64,000 nucleotides of DNA from Fictibacillus marinisediminis (GCF_023149135.1 NZ_JAIWJX010000002.1:2294001-2358000); one strand, 5' to 3'; counted from the stretch's first letter, positions 9,674 to 18,485 are shown. Made by a program: numbers and translations. Notes: generated from the letters alone by a model not told the origin.

Positions 9674-11155
9674 ATGACCATTCACGGGTTCTTGGAACGA
9701 AACGCCCGGAAGTTCCCAACGAAAGAAGCATTTATTTCTGGTACAGCACGATTGACATACAGCGATATGAATGCCAAAGCCAATCAGCTTGCCCGACTAC
9801 TGATTGAAAACGGCGTCAGGAAGAACGAACGAATGGCGATCATGTCGCGAAACAATGAGCATTTCTTCTATGCGTATTTTGCTTTATTAAAAGCGGGAGC
9901 CATTCCTGTTCCTCTCAACACACGGCTCAAGTCGACCGAGGTCCATTCTATTTTAGAAAGGATGGATTGCAGAGGAATCCTTTATGAGCAATCTTTTCAG
10001 TCATGCGTTTCACAGGAGGCTATAGTTTTTCCACTTCTGGCGGTTTCCTTGGAACATGCCGTTAACCAATCCCTCCCCTTCTCATCCGATAATCTGAACT
10101 TCTCGATTGATACGAACGAGATTTGTGAGATCATGCTCACTTCAGGAACGACGGGTCTTCCAAAAGGAGTGATGCTCACTCATGCCCAGGTTGCCTCTGT
10201 TGCCATGGCGATCGCAGTAGAATTCCATTTAACTCACCTGGACCGTATACTCTCTCAGATGCCTCTTTCCCATTCTGCTCCACTAAATTGTTTTTTCATG
10301 GGCGGGCTTTATTGCGGTGCTTCTCATGTTCTTGGAGATTTCACACCTCAGAATTTTCTCCAAAGGATCCATCAAGAAAAAACGACTTTCACCTTTGCCT
10401 CTCCTATCGCTTATTTGCTTGCAGCCAAAGAACCTTCCCTATCGAATTATGATCTATCCAGCATGCGGGTATTCGCCTATGGCGGCGGAGCCATGCCGCT
10501 TGCTTCCTATCATTTTGTGACAAAAGCCTTTCATAACAAAAACTTTTATCAGGTATACGGCTTGACGGAGGCCGGGCCGAATGGATCTCTTTTGCGGCCC
10601 GAGGAACATGAACAGAAACCAGGAAGTATTGGAAAAACGGCGGTTGTCAACATGGAGATCAAAGTCATCAATGAGGATGGAACGGAAACGGCTCCTGGAG
10701 AATACGGAGAAATTATTTTAGCGGGTGACAGTGTCATGTCCGGCTATTTCAACAACGAAATCGCAACAGAAGAAATTTTTCGTGACGGGTGGATTTATAC
10801 CGGGGACATCGCGTATCGCGACGAGGATGGTTATCTGTTCATTGTTGATCGTAAAAAGGACATGATCATTCCAGGCGGAGTCAATGTGTATCCTCGGGAG
10901 ATTGAAGAAACACTGACGAAGCATCCAGATGTTCTTCAGGCCTGTGTAGTAGGAGTTCAAGATCAGGAGTGGGGTGAAACGATTAAAGCTGTCATTGTAA
11001 GAAAAGAAGACTCGGTGCTGTCAGAAACCGATCTAAAAAACTTTGTGTCTGGCCATCTTGCTGCCTACAAGTGTCCCCGTGTCTATAGTTTTGTAGCGGA
11101 GCTGCCATACAATGCGAACGGTAAAATAGTAAAACAGCTTGTAAAGGAGATGTGA
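9674..11155 (+). CDS. acyl-CoA synthetase / AMP-dependent ligase (class I adenylate-forming)
   Basis: About 493 residues. AAAGGTGG lies 8 bases before the ATG at 9674, which is a better start than the GTG at 9662 that overlaps this site. Family motifs are clear: the P-loop-like MLTSGTTGLPKGVML, the A5 motif YGLTEAG, the A8 hinge YTGDIAYRDEDGY and DRKKDMI, and the A10 lysine in NGKIVKQL. The protein activates a carboxylic acid to acyl-AMP and then acyl-CoA in the cytoplasm. Chain length is not predictable. Four bases separate it from the downstream acyl-CoA dehydrogenase, so the pair probably acts in sequence on one acid. Confidence 0.9.
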   Translation: MTIHGFLERNARKFPTKEAFISGTARLTYSDMNAKANQLARLLIENGVRKNERMAIMSRNNEHFFYAYFALLKAGAIPVPLNTRLKSTEVHSILERMDCRGILYEQSFQSCVSQEAIVFPLLAVSLEHAVNQSLPFSSDNLNFSIDTNEICEIMLTSGTTGLPKGVMLTHAQVASVAMAIAVEFHLTHLDRILSQMPLSHSAPLNCFFMGGLYCGASHVLGDFTPQNFLQRIHQEKTTFTFASPIAYLLAAKEPSLSNYDLSSMRVFAYGGGAMPLASYHFVTKAFHNKNFYQVYGLTEAGPNGSLLRPEEHEQKPGSIGKTAVVNMEIKVINEDGTETAPGEYGEIILAGDSVMSGYFNNEIATEEIFRDGWIYTGDIAYRDEDGYLFIVDRKKDMIIPGGVNVYPREIEETLTKHPDVLQACVVGVQDQEWGETIKAVIVRKEDSVLSETDLKNFVSGHLAAYKCPRVYSFVAELPYNANGKIVKQLVKEM

Positions 11156-11158
11156 CAG

Positions 11159-12889
11159 GTGAAAAACAGTGTAAAGAACATCAGCCAAATCGACTATACG
11201 ATATGGAATCAAGGAAACGAAGCCAATTGGTATAATGACGATCCGATTCTCGTCCGCTATGCCAAACGTTACCTGTCAGCTCCTATGTATAAATATGTTG
11301 AATCCTCCTTTCAAAAAACCGGGATGCTTGCTTCTGGCCCTATCGATCAGCGGGCTGTACATACCGATCGTGAGGGAGCACCGAAATTAATCCGGTATAA
11401 CCGTAAAGGTGAAGAAATTAATAACGTTTGGTATAACGAGGGATATTTGCAAACGGTAAAAGACGGTTATGGAACAGGCGTCGTATCCTATCGCTATGAT
11501 GAGAACGCCCCTGAAAAGGTTCCTTTTATGGTCAACTCCATTCTGCTTTTTTTACTGTGCCAGGCTGAAAATGGCTTCACTTGTCCTGTGGGACTTTCAC
11601 AGTCCGTTGCTTTCGTTCTTGAAAAATTCGGATCCACTCAGCAAAAGAACGATTACCTTACCCGTCTTGCATCCACTGATCCAGATTTCCACGAACAAGG
11701 GGCGACCTTTCTGACAGAGATCCAAGGGGGCTCGGATGTGGGAGCGACCGAAACCGTCGCTGTTAAAGAAGGCGATCACTACCTCCTAACGGGAGAAAAA
11801 TGGTTCGCTAGCAATTGCGATGCTGAAATTGCCATTGCCCTCGCCCGAGTCAGTACAAAGCCATCAACAAGAGGACTCGGCCTTTTTATCGTGCCAAGGA
11901 CCTTGGCAGATGGCACAAAAAACAAAGTTTCGATAAGAAGATTGAAGGATAAACTTGGAGTTCGGGCTGTCGCCAGTGGTGAACTCATTTTAAACGAAGC
12001 GGTAGGTTATCTCATTGGTGAAGAAGAGAACGGCTTTAAATACATGGCAGAAGCCCTGAATGTTTCAAGGCTCGGCACCTCTCTTGCAGGTCTTGCCGTT
12101 GCAAGAAGAGCACTTCTGGAAGCGGCCGTCTATACATGCCAGCGTAATGCATTCGGGGCAGCAGTTATCTCTTATCCCATGGTACAGGAATCATTGACAA
12201 ACATGATGACTGAAATTGAAGCAGCATGGTCAATCTCCGCTCAGATGATTTGTTTATTCGACCGTGTGCATACCTACAATGAAGGAACTCCTGAAAGTAC
12301 CTCTCTCCTCAGGATTCTTCTTTCACTAGCCAAATACCGGTGCAGCGAGCTGGGTGTATCCGCTGCCAAAGAGGCGCTTGAACTGCATGGAGGCAATGGA
12401 TACATTGAAGAATATGTTACCCCTCGCCTTCTACGGGATGCAATTGTTAATCCGGTTTGGGAAGGAACCGCAAACATCCAGTCGCTCGAAGTATTAAAAA
12501 CACTTCAGAAGGGCGGAACAGTATCATTTATGGAAGACTTGTATCAAACCATGGATCAAATCAAAAATTCAGAACTTCTTCAGCGGCGAAACCAAATAAA
12601 GATGGAAGTTCAACGGGTGGAAGAACTGATTGAGCATGTATTAAAACTAGATGCCCGTCAACAGAGCGCTCTCGCAAAGAAATTGGCTGATTTTATGTAT
12701 GATGTGTATACAGCCGTCCATCTCCTGGAGGAAGCGCAATATGATCTTCAAAATACGGGAGACAACAGAAGAATGATCATCGCTGAACACTGGTACAGAA
12801 TGAGATTTGATGGTTCACCTGATCGTGGAATTCTTTTGGGTCCTGCCATTACAGAAGAGATATTTGAGAAGATCGTTTGCTTTCACTAA
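11159..12889 (+). CDS. acyl-CoA dehydrogenase family protein (AidB-like size class)
   Basis: A 576-residue flavoprotein starting at GTG 9 bases after AAGGAG. It is longer than the usual 380-residue acyl-CoA dehydrogenase and resembles the AidB/large ACAD group with an added C-terminal helical segment (about residues 440-576). The FAD contact segment TEIQGGSDVGATET and the C-terminal GGNGYIEEY are present, and the catalytic Glu of the YEGT motif is kept in VWEGTANIQ. It should introduce a C2-C3 double bond into an acyl-CoA. The close ligase gene upstream supplies acyl-CoA. Substrate and electron acceptor are not visible. Confidence 0.88.
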   Translation: MKNSVKNISQIDYTIWNQGNEANWYNDDPILVRYAKRYLSAPMYKYVESSFQKTGMLASGPIDQRAVHTDREGAPKLIRYNRKGEEINNVWYNEGYLQTVKDGYGTGVVSYRYDENAPEKVPFMVNSILLFLLCQAENGFTCPVGLSQSVAFVLEKFGSTQQKNDYLTRLASTDPDFHEQGATFLTEIQGGSDVGATETVAVKEGDHYLLTGEKWFASNCDAEIAIALARVSTKPSTRGLGLFIVPRTLADGTKNKVSIRRLKDKLGVRAVASGELILNEAVGYLIGEEENGFKYMAEALNVSRLGTSLAGLAVARRALLEAAVYTCQRNAFGAAVISYPMVQESLTNMMTEIEAAWSISAQMICLFDRVHTYNEGTPESTSLLRILLSLAKYRCSELGVSAAKEALELHGGNGYIEEYVTPRLLRDAIVNPVWEGTANIQSLEVLKTLQKGGTVSFMEDLYQTMDQIKNSELLQRRNQIKMEVQRVEELIEHVLKLDARQQSALAKKLADFMYDVYTAVHLLEEAQYDLQNTGDNRRMIIAEHWYRMRFDGSPDRGILLGPAITEEIFEKIVCFH

Positions 12890-12907
12890 AAAATTAAGGA
12901 TAAAGGA

Positions 12908-12930
12908 GCGGGGATATCCCCGCTTTTTTT
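12908..12930 (+). terminator. intrinsic terminator of the acyl-CoA gene pair
   Basis: The perfect 16-base palindrome GCGGGGATATCCCCGC is followed by seven T residues, 18 bases after the acyl-CoA dehydrogenase stop codon. Confidence 0.93.
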
Positions 12931-12934
12931 ATGC

Positions 12935-13026
12935 AAAAAAAGAACCGAATCCTATAGATCCGGCTGCTCAATGAGGGTATTTCATTAGGGGGTGTTTCAA
13001 GAGATTGTTAAATCCCAACGATTATA
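12935..13026 (-). ncRNA. possible small minus-strand RNA, perhaps remains of a type I toxin-antitoxin locus
   Basis: On the minus strand a TATAAT at 13021-13026 precedes about 75 bases that end in a hairpin (CCGGATC paired with GATTCGG, one G-U pair) and the tail TTCTTTTTTT. The opposite strand carries a strong AGGGGGTG ribosome-like site with no good reading frame after it. The arrangement recalls antisense RNAs that overlap small holin-like toxin messages in Bacillus. No good -35 box is present, so the promoter is uncertain. Confidence 0.3.
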
Positions 13027-13441
13027 CTCCCTATCTTACCACATCGCTTTAATAAGTAAATGCTTTTATGCATTAAATTATTAAATTTTTTATTCTTGTC
13101 TTTTCTTCGCCAAGAATGAAAGAGTGCGAACTCTTTCATCCTTTAACGAAAAAGGTCCCCAAGCTAAGATCCCTAGATAGACTGGAAGGTTTCTAGCAAA
13201 CATACTTGCAATCACAACCTTGATTTATCCAATTTTCTCCGCCTTGTACATATTAAATAATCTTTTTCTATAAGTATCCTACTTTGCCAGGTATTGGATA
13301 AACAAAATTCTTTACTCATGTCTCTGAATTACTGATGAATATCACTGTTTTTTAATAAGAATTCTATATGAGGACAGGACAAGGTACTATAAATGTAATT
13401 AGAGACAATTGGAGTTATAAGAAATAATAAACCCTCAACCG
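13027..13441. other. AT-rich gap without recognisable gene
   Basis: No reading frame with a ribosome site and no structured repeat was recognised in this stretch. Confidence 0.5.
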
Positions 13442-13706
13442 GTCGTATCTTCTCCAAAGTTCTTCACCTAAACATTATATTTTAAGGCTTGATTCCATAA
13501 AGGGAGCGGTAGGAGCATATGCCATTGAATCCCTTGCCCCACCAGGATAGCTCTCAATCTTATCAACAAGGACAATGCCATTTGTAACTACAATGCCTGT
13601 GAGCATTAATAAACCTACCAAGGCTGCTAGATTCCATTCCAATCGAAAGATAAACATAGCAGCCACTAATCCAGAATACAGACGAGGACGGATATCGGTG
13701 CTTTCC
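13442..13706 (-). pseudogene. scar fusing fragments of a phosphoesterase gene and an RND transporter gene
   Basis: Bases 13442-13552 align with 27691-27800 inside the phosphoesterase gene (shared runs such as GTCGTATCTTCTCC and GGATAGCT). Bases 13551-13706 align with about 30187-30357 inside the RND gene; one stretch around GACAATGCCATTTGTAACTA is nearly identical. Orientation and order are the same as in the intact locus, but the roughly 2.4 kb between the two pieces is missing, as is a further 15-20 bases near 13675. The fused frame ...VLVDKIESYPGGARDSM joins RND and phosphoesterase residues. This is a decayed second copy with an internal deletion, not a functional gene. Confidence 0.85.
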
Positions 13707-14378
13707 CCTGAACCGGTGAGGACAATTGCCCCGATACTATCATTAAGGGTGGTTTTCCTTAATACGGATACGGACTGGTATTATCAGTTTATAAAATCGG
13801 CAAACTACCGATCTTATAGTGATAGATATACCTATGCAACGTTTGATAAAGCAATACAGCAAAGCGGCGGTACGCTTTGCTGCGAACTTTTCCAACGGTT
13901 TGGCTACACCGACAGAATCAATAAAAGGTTGTTTTTGAGAATCGAGCAGTCTCGACAATTTCAAGAACTGAGGTTTCCTTGAACCCTTTCGATGAAAAAG
14001 ATGAAGTGCAGCGTAAAGCATCATGTCCCGAGCTTTTGCCGAACAAGAAGCTCATCGTTTAGAAGGCAGCAAAACACATCAGCTATCTGAAGCTTTTCAA
14101 TTTACCAGATCGATTTATGTGGCTCGTTCAGAGCTCTATCAAGTGCCCTATTCCGAAATGGATAGGTTTATTATTTTTAATTCCATAGATACTTTTTAAT
14201 ATAGATAGTAAAATCAAGTAAAAGGAATTTCTAAGAGAAAAGGATATTAATTTTTAAATTCACATATAAATCGTTCTAGACCTGGTACCCTCTCTCCCTT
14301 GCATTTTTATCTTGAAACTATAAAACTATAATTTATTAAATTCTACTGGTTTAATTTTAAATACATAAGGAGCATAAT
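13707..14378. other. degenerate region, possible further gene remnants
   Basis: A plus-strand frame at 14023-14199 (58 codons, MSRAFAEQEAHRLEGS...) lacks a ribosome site, and a 135-codon open frame over 13575-13982 crosses the scar. I recognise neither. The region lies beside a proven gene scar, so leftover coding DNA is likely. AAGGAGC before 14379 serves the next gene. Confidence 0.4.
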
Positions 14379-15035
14379 ATGACGATTTTTGATAAACTAA
14401 AACTTAAAAAATATCAAAAGATGGCCGTTGTCAATCAACCAAGTGAGTATCATATCTTTACAGATGAACCGACTACTGTTTCTAAAGATCATGATGCGAT
14501 TTTTATTTTTGTGGAAGCATTGGATGAGATGGTGATGCATATTCAATCCATTGTGAAAAATGAGCAGCTTTTGCTAGAGAACGGATATCTCTTTATTGCG
14601 TATCCGAAAAAAGGAAATAAACGATTTAAAACCTTTATCCATAGAGATGAAATGTTTCCTGCATTGAATGTGGGAGAGGATGGATATGTTGGCGATAGTG
14701 ATATCAAATTTGCGCGCATGGTGAGTATGGATGATGTTTTTACTGTTGTTGGGTTAAAACGCGAGAAAAAGAAAATCAATAAATCTTCTTTAGCAGCAAG
14801 CCAGTGTGTTGCGGATTATGAAGATCATATCAAAGACGTTGAACGGTTACTAGCTAACCATCCAAATGAAAATATATTCTATCAAAAGTTAACACCAGGC
14901 TATCAAAAAGACTGGGCACGATATATTTACTCAGCTAAACAACAGCAGACACGCGATAAGCGTTATCTGCAGATGGTGGATATTCTTTCGCAAGGATATA
15001 AATCGATGGACTTATTCCGCCAGAAAAAGAAATAA
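14379..15035 (+). CDS. YdeI/OmpD-associated family protein
   Basis: A 218-residue cytoplasmic protein with AAGGAGC 8 bases before the ATG. The C-terminal part (about residues 165-218, LTPGYQKDWARYIYSAKQ, then RDKRYLQMVDILSQGYKSMDL) matches the YdeI/OmpD-associated family. The N-terminal 140 residues look like the small fold often attached to this domain (DAIFIFVEALDEM, ENGYLFIAYPKKGN). Members have been linked to bacteriocin tolerance, but no biochemical function is established. It stands alone between degenerate DNA and the secreted phosphodiesterase. Confidence 0.65.
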   Translation: MTIFDKLKLKKYQKMAVVNQPSEYHIFTDEPTTVSKDHDAIFIFVEALDEMVMHIQSIVKNEQLLLENGYLFIAYPKKGNKRFKTFIHRDEMFPALNVGEDGYVGDSDIKFARMVSMDDVFTVVGLKREKKKINKSSLAASQCVADYEDHIKDVERLLANHPNENIFYQKLTPGYQKDWARYIYSAKQQQTRDKRYLQMVDILSQGYKSMDLFRQKKK

Positions 15036-15155
15036 TCAACTGTAACATTTCCTGTAACCAATCTTTATTATTTGTTAAGTTTCAGTTGATTTCGTTTTTT
15101 CATCAAAATTATGAGATAGAATGGTAGTGAAATTAAGTGGGGAGGAAAAATAATT

Positions 15156-16034
15156 ATGAAAAAATTGAGATTAATGATGTCTCTAGCCGTTACAGCTGTT
15201 ACGATGTCCATTTCAACAATATCAGTTTTCGCAGAACCTGAGCCAAATGATTCAAATACTGTACCGCTTGCTAGAGCCCATGCGCACAACGACTATGAAC
15301 ATGAAAGACCGCTTTACGACGCACTCGACCATGGCTTTACTAGTGTTGAAGCTGATGTGTGGCTGGAAGATGGAAAATTGCTTGTTGCCCATGATGAGGT
15401 TGATGTAAAACCAGATCGAACGTTAAAGTCTTTATATTTAGAACCACTTAAACGTAAAATTACCCAGAACCAAGGGTCGGTTTACAAAGATTCGGATCAG
15501 GATTTCTTGCTATGGATTGATGTTAAATCAGAAGATGTAGCCACTTATAAAAAAATTCACGAGCAGCTCGCTGACTATCAAAAGATGCTGACGAAATTTT
15601 CAAAAGTTGGAGTAGACCAAAGATCTGTAACCGTTATTATTTCAGGAAATCGCCCTAGAGAATTGATGGAGAACCAAGTTGTTCGTTATGCAGCTTATGA
15701 TGGCAGAATGAGTGATTTGGAAACAAATGCTCTAAATGATTTCATGCCGGTAATCAGCGATAACTGGACGAAACAGTTTACATGGCAAGGTATTGGTGAA
15801 ATGCCTTCAGAAGAACGAGAAAAGCTGAAGTATATCGTAAAAACTGCACACAACGACGGACAGATGGTCCGATTTTGGGCTACACCTGATCTCGCAGCTC
15901 CTAATCGTAAAGCTGTTTGGGATGAACTTATGAAGGCAGATGTAGACTTAATTAACACAGATGATCTTCCAGGACTACAGAAGTATCTACTCGAAAACGA
16001 CCCAAATCCGACCCAACAGCATATAAAATGGTAA
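15156..16034 (+). CDS. secreted PI-PLC / glycerophosphodiester phosphodiesterase-like protein
   Basis: A 292-residue exported protein. A signal peptide fills residues 1-27 (KKLR, hydrophobic core, cleavage near VFA-EPE). The mature part begins with ARAHAHNDYEHERPLYDALDHG and then VEADVWLEDGKLLVAHDE, the metal-binding His/Glu/Asp pattern of the TIM-barrel phosphodiesterase superfamily. GGGGAGG lies 12 bases before the ATG. It is probably a secreted hydrolase of phosphodiesters such as glycerophospholipid head groups or inositol phospholipid. The precise substrate is not predictable; the link to the inositol genes 20 kb away is tempting but unsupported. Confidence 0.75.
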   Translation: MKKLRLMMSLAVTAVTMSISTISVFAEPEPNDSNTVPLARAHAHNDYEHERPLYDALDHGFTSVEADVWLEDGKLLVAHDEVDVKPDRTLKSLYLEPLKRKITQNQGSVYKDSDQDFLLWIDVKSEDVATYKKIHEQLADYQKMLTKFSKVGVDQRSVTVIISGNRPRELMENQVVRYAAYDGRMSDLETNALNDFMPVISDNWTKQFTWQGIGEMPSEEREKLKYIVKTAHNDGQMVRFWATPDLAAPNRKAVWDELMKADVDLINTDDLPGLQKYLLENDPNPTQQHIKW

Positions 16035-16085
16035 ACAAATAAAAACACTTTCTAGAGTTTCGAGAAAGGCTTTTATCCAACAAGA

Positions 16086-16108
16086 GGATGCATCAGGCAT
16101 CCTTTTTT
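16086..16108 (+). terminator. intrinsic terminator after the secreted phosphodiesterase gene
   Basis: The stem GGATGC/GCATCC with a 5-base loop is followed by six T residues. A weaker CTTTCT/AGAAAG hairpin precedes it at about 16050. Confidence 0.75.
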
Positions 16109-16590
16109 AGTTTGTATCGCTATAAATACGAGGGATTTAATAGTTATTTTAACTAGTAAATCCTATACTGGAAGCCTTTTTTTAGAAAAATAAAAGGGTG
16201 GCATCTCTTGTTTAAGAAACGCCGCCTGGGCATACCCGTTATTTTTTTATCTGACTCACTTTGTTACTATACTTCTTATGCCACGTTTCCCATTCACCTT
16301 TTGGAAAGTCTATGTTATGACCATGAAGTAAGGTACATAACAAATCGAGGCATACATGCCATCCTGCCAAATCCTTCGAGGATGCTCCTGAAACTGCAAT
16401 CGCAGATTTCGAAACTCGCTACCCTACCCAATTCGAATAAGTAAAATACATGTTTTAGTTCTACGTGTTCGATAAGCTAGTAACACATAATATAATTATG
16501 TAAACAAAGTTTCGTAAAAATTGAATTTTACGCATAGATTTCATTAAAAAAGAGTTTTGACATTGGCTAATACAAGAGAATCCTTAAACG
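16109..16590. other. gap without a supported gene
   Basis: A 78-codon plus-strand frame from TTG at 16208 follows AAAGGGTGG, but its composition is unlike a bacterial protein and I recognise nothing in it. No other structure was seen. Confidence 0.4.
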
Positions 16591-16995
16591 TTAATAGTGA
16601 AGTATTTGTCTTGTAAACTCTTTAAAATCACCAAGGTGTTTCTCTACAATTTCTTTTAAGATCTCAATGTTTAAAGACTGATAATCGTGAACAGCTATGT
16701 TTCTAAAGCCCACCATCGCTTTTAATCGCTTGGCCAATTGTTCTTCAATGATTGCATGCTCTTGTAACATATCAAACGCGTCTCGACTTGATTGCGGAAG
16801 TCCCAGTCGTTTATCTGCGATTATATGCATCGCCAAGTCGATTGAGGCTTCACACGCTCGTTTCACATTAAGAACCATGGAGTCTTGCTTGGTAAAATCC
16901 TTAAGGTTTTGAGCGTCATCTTGATAAACCTGGTGTATCCTATTTATACAACGTTCAATTACACTGATCTTGTTTAGAATCACGTCATTTTTCAT
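16591..16995 (-). CDS. hepT: HepT-like toxin (HepT/MntA type VII toxin-antitoxin, DUF86)
   Basis: A 134-residue HEPN-fold protein starting at the ATG at 16995; an upstream in-frame ATG would add seven residues. The catalytic RNase motif R-x4-H-x-Y is intact as RNIAVHDY near residue 100, and the preceding helices (ACEASIDLAMHIIADKRLGLP) are typical of HepT. HepT cleaves RNA and is silenced when its cognate MntA nucleotidyltransferase adds AMP to the Tyr of this motif. The start overlaps the tail of the mntA remnant by 11 bases, the normal coupled arrangement. Because that antitoxin has lost its catalytic core, the toxin is effectively orphaned here. Confidence 0.88.
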   Translation of the reverse strand: MKNDVILNKISVIERCINRIHQVYQDDAQNLKDFTKQDSMVLNVKRACEASIDLAMHIIADKRLGLPQSSRDAFDMLQEHAIIEEQLAKRLKAMVGFRNIAVHDYQSLNIEILKEIVEKHLGDFKEFTRQILHY

Positions 16996-17202
16996 AAATT
17001 GACCCACTTTCATCAATTTTCTTTAGTATATTTTTTCGTTCTTCATTTAACTTAGCGTACATGCTTAACGCAGTCATTTGTAAATTCATAAATACGTTCT
17101 CATCTACACAATAAATTAACTGACCCGTTCAGTCAACGTATCCTTAAGTTCAGTTAAATACTTTTCATTGGTAACATTACTAATAGAGGTTACTAAATCC
17201 AT
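16985..17202 (-). pseudogene. mntA: MntA-type nucleotidyltransferase antitoxin, catalytic core deleted
   Basis: The gene opens at ATG 17202 with MDLVTSISNVTNEKYLTEL, then reaches a stop after 27 codons. In the next frame the C-terminal tail of the family continues (QLIYCVDENVFMNLQMTAL...ERKNILKKIDESGS) to a stop at 16985 that overlaps hepT. The two ends abut near 17118-17125. The middle of a normal 130-140-residue MntA, including the GS-x10-DxD catalytic motif, is absent. A deletion of about 200 bases plus frameshift is the simplest explanation. The product cannot AMPylate HepT. Confidence 0.8.
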
Positions 17203-17505
17203 GTGTATCCCTCTTCTCTTTTCTGTGCTTCACTAAATTAATTATAAGATTTGTTAATAAATGTATCGACAGTAAAGATAATATCTCATTATCTTTACTG
17301 TCTCTCCTGTCTTAAACTTTCATAAATAAAAATGGTTTAAATGAAAAAAATAAAGAAAAAATTTAAAAAACGGATCTAAATTGCAAAATAAGTAGAAATT
17401 ATATAGATTTGGCCCTATATAGGGCTATTTAAATATTGAAACGGAAAATCCATTTTTTTATATTTTAAGTGTAAAATTCATCCCTTACATAAGGAGGCGA
17501 TAAAT
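17203..17505. other. AT-rich intergenic stretch
   Basis: This 300-base stretch is very AT-rich. I see no gene or clear operator apart from the AAGGAGGCG ribosome site at its right end. Confidence 0.5.
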
Positions 17506-17577
17506 ATGGAGGTTTGTATTTATTGCAGCTTGGAATATTCCTTTCAAAGGGATAGTCCAACGTGGATATGTAAATAA
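17506..17577 (+). CDS. 23-residue Cys-containing peptide
   Basis: An ATG six bases after AAGGAGGCG opens a 23-codon frame, MEVCIYCSLEYSFQRDSP ending TWICK. It has a C-x2-C pair and a third Cys near the end. The ribosome site is among the strongest in the area, which argues for translation. The peptide is too short to assign; it could be a leader or a small metal-binding protein upstream of the Hsp20 gene. Confidence 0.4.
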   Translation: MEVCIYCSLEYSFQRDSPTWICK

Positions 17578-17615
17578 GGAAGTTTCAATGATCAGATTTA
17601 AAGGAGGCATATACC

Positions 17616-17768
17616 TTGTCGAATAAATCAGATCGTAAACGTAGAAAAATTAGCCGTTTCCTTCAAAAGGAATTGAAAAAGGTGGGACATCGAATTAAAA
17701 AACAGCACCCCGTTGATTCGGAACAAATGGCCAAGAACGACCGCCTGAAATTAGAGACACACCATTGA
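17616..17768 (+). CDS. small basic hypothetical protein (50 aa)
   Basis: A TTG start follows AAAGGAGG by nine bases. The 50-residue product is strongly basic (SNKSDRKRRKISRFLQKEL, then KKVGHRIKKQ) with a hydrophilic tail, and contains no Cys or membrane segment. The charge pattern suggests nucleic-acid or ribosome binding, but I do not recognise a family. It lies 82 bases before the Hsp20 gene in the same direction and may be co-transcribed with it. Confidence 0.5.
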   Translation: MSNKSDRKRRKISRFLQKELKKVGHRIKKQHPVDSEQMAKNDRLKLETHH

Positions 17769-17850
17769 ATCCTTATTTCACCACATGGAAACACTTTAAA
17801 AACAAAGGAGCATAACTTTAATATTGATTTCTATTTGGAGGCGATGATTT

Positions 17851-18291
17851 ATGTCTTTAATTCCATATGAATCATTTCGTAAGCTTGATAATATGAGAAA
17901 AGAATTAAATCGGTTTTTCCCTTTTGATATAGACTTTCCTCAGAACAATGATGTCTTGAAAATGGATGTATACGAAACAGACAATGAAGTAGTTGCAACC
18001 GTTGATATACCAGGAGTAGAAAAGAAAGAAGACCTGACCATTAAGATAGAGAATAATAATGTGCTTTCTATTAGTGGCATAATAAACAGGGCTAACGAAG
18101 TTAAGAACGACCATATGTACACACAGGAACGATTTACAGGTCGCTTTGAACGTTCCATTCGTTTGCCTACACCTGTTGCTGCTGAAAAAGAAGCAAAAGC
18201 CACCTACAAAAATGGAGTTCTTGAGATACGTATGCTAAAGTTACATGATCAAGAGAATGATCAAAAACAAATTGGTGTGGAGTTTCATTAA
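17851..18291 (+). CDS. Hsp20 / alpha-crystallin small heat-shock protein
   Basis: A 146-residue chaperone. The alpha-crystallin domain spans about residues 37-135, with ATVDIPGVEKKEDLTIKI early and the conserved Gly-Val-Leu in YKNGVLEIRM. The N-terminus (MSLIPYESFRKLDNMRKEL) is the hydrophobic arm that binds unfolded clients, and a short C-terminal extension follows. A strong TTGGAGGCGATG site precedes the ATG. Such proteins hold denatured proteins in a refoldable state without ATP. No CIRCE element or other heat-shock operator was seen upstream. Spore and stress roles are known for Bacillus relatives. Confidence 0.93.
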   Translation: MSLIPYESFRKLDNMRKELNRFFPFDIDFPQNNDVLKMDVYETDNEVVATVDIPGVEKKEDLTIKIENNNVLSISGIINRANEVKNDHMYTQERFTGRFERSIRLPTPVAAEKEAKATYKNGVLEIRMLKLHDQENDQKQIGVEFH

Positions 18292-18351
18292 GAGTTTGAG
18301 GTATTAGTTAGACTTGCGTCTCTTTTGTCACATGGGTGTCTTCACAATAAC

Positions 18352-18388
18352 AAATTAGGGAAGCCTGTTTTATGGCTTCCCTTAATTT
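18352..18388. terminator. intrinsic terminator
   Basis: The long stem AAATTAGGGAAGCC/GGCTTCCCTTAATTT has an 8-base loop and lies between the converging Hsp20 and GNAT genes; it can serve both. Confidence 0.8.
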
Positions 18389-18485
18389 CACTTCTTCTTT
18401 TTATCAGTGCTCATACAAGTATTTCTTCTTTCTCGCATTGCCGTCCTTCATACATTACAAAACCTAAAAAGTCATAATTTAACTG

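Noticed and set aside
13575..13982. 135-codon plus-strand frame beside the RND-like scar
   Set aside because: It is antisense to the RND fragment at its left end and has no ribosome site.
16208..16444. 78-codon frame with TTG start and AAAGGGTGG upstream
   Set aside because: The ribosome-like site is fair, but the translation has no family resemblance and unusual composition; kept only as a note on the gap.
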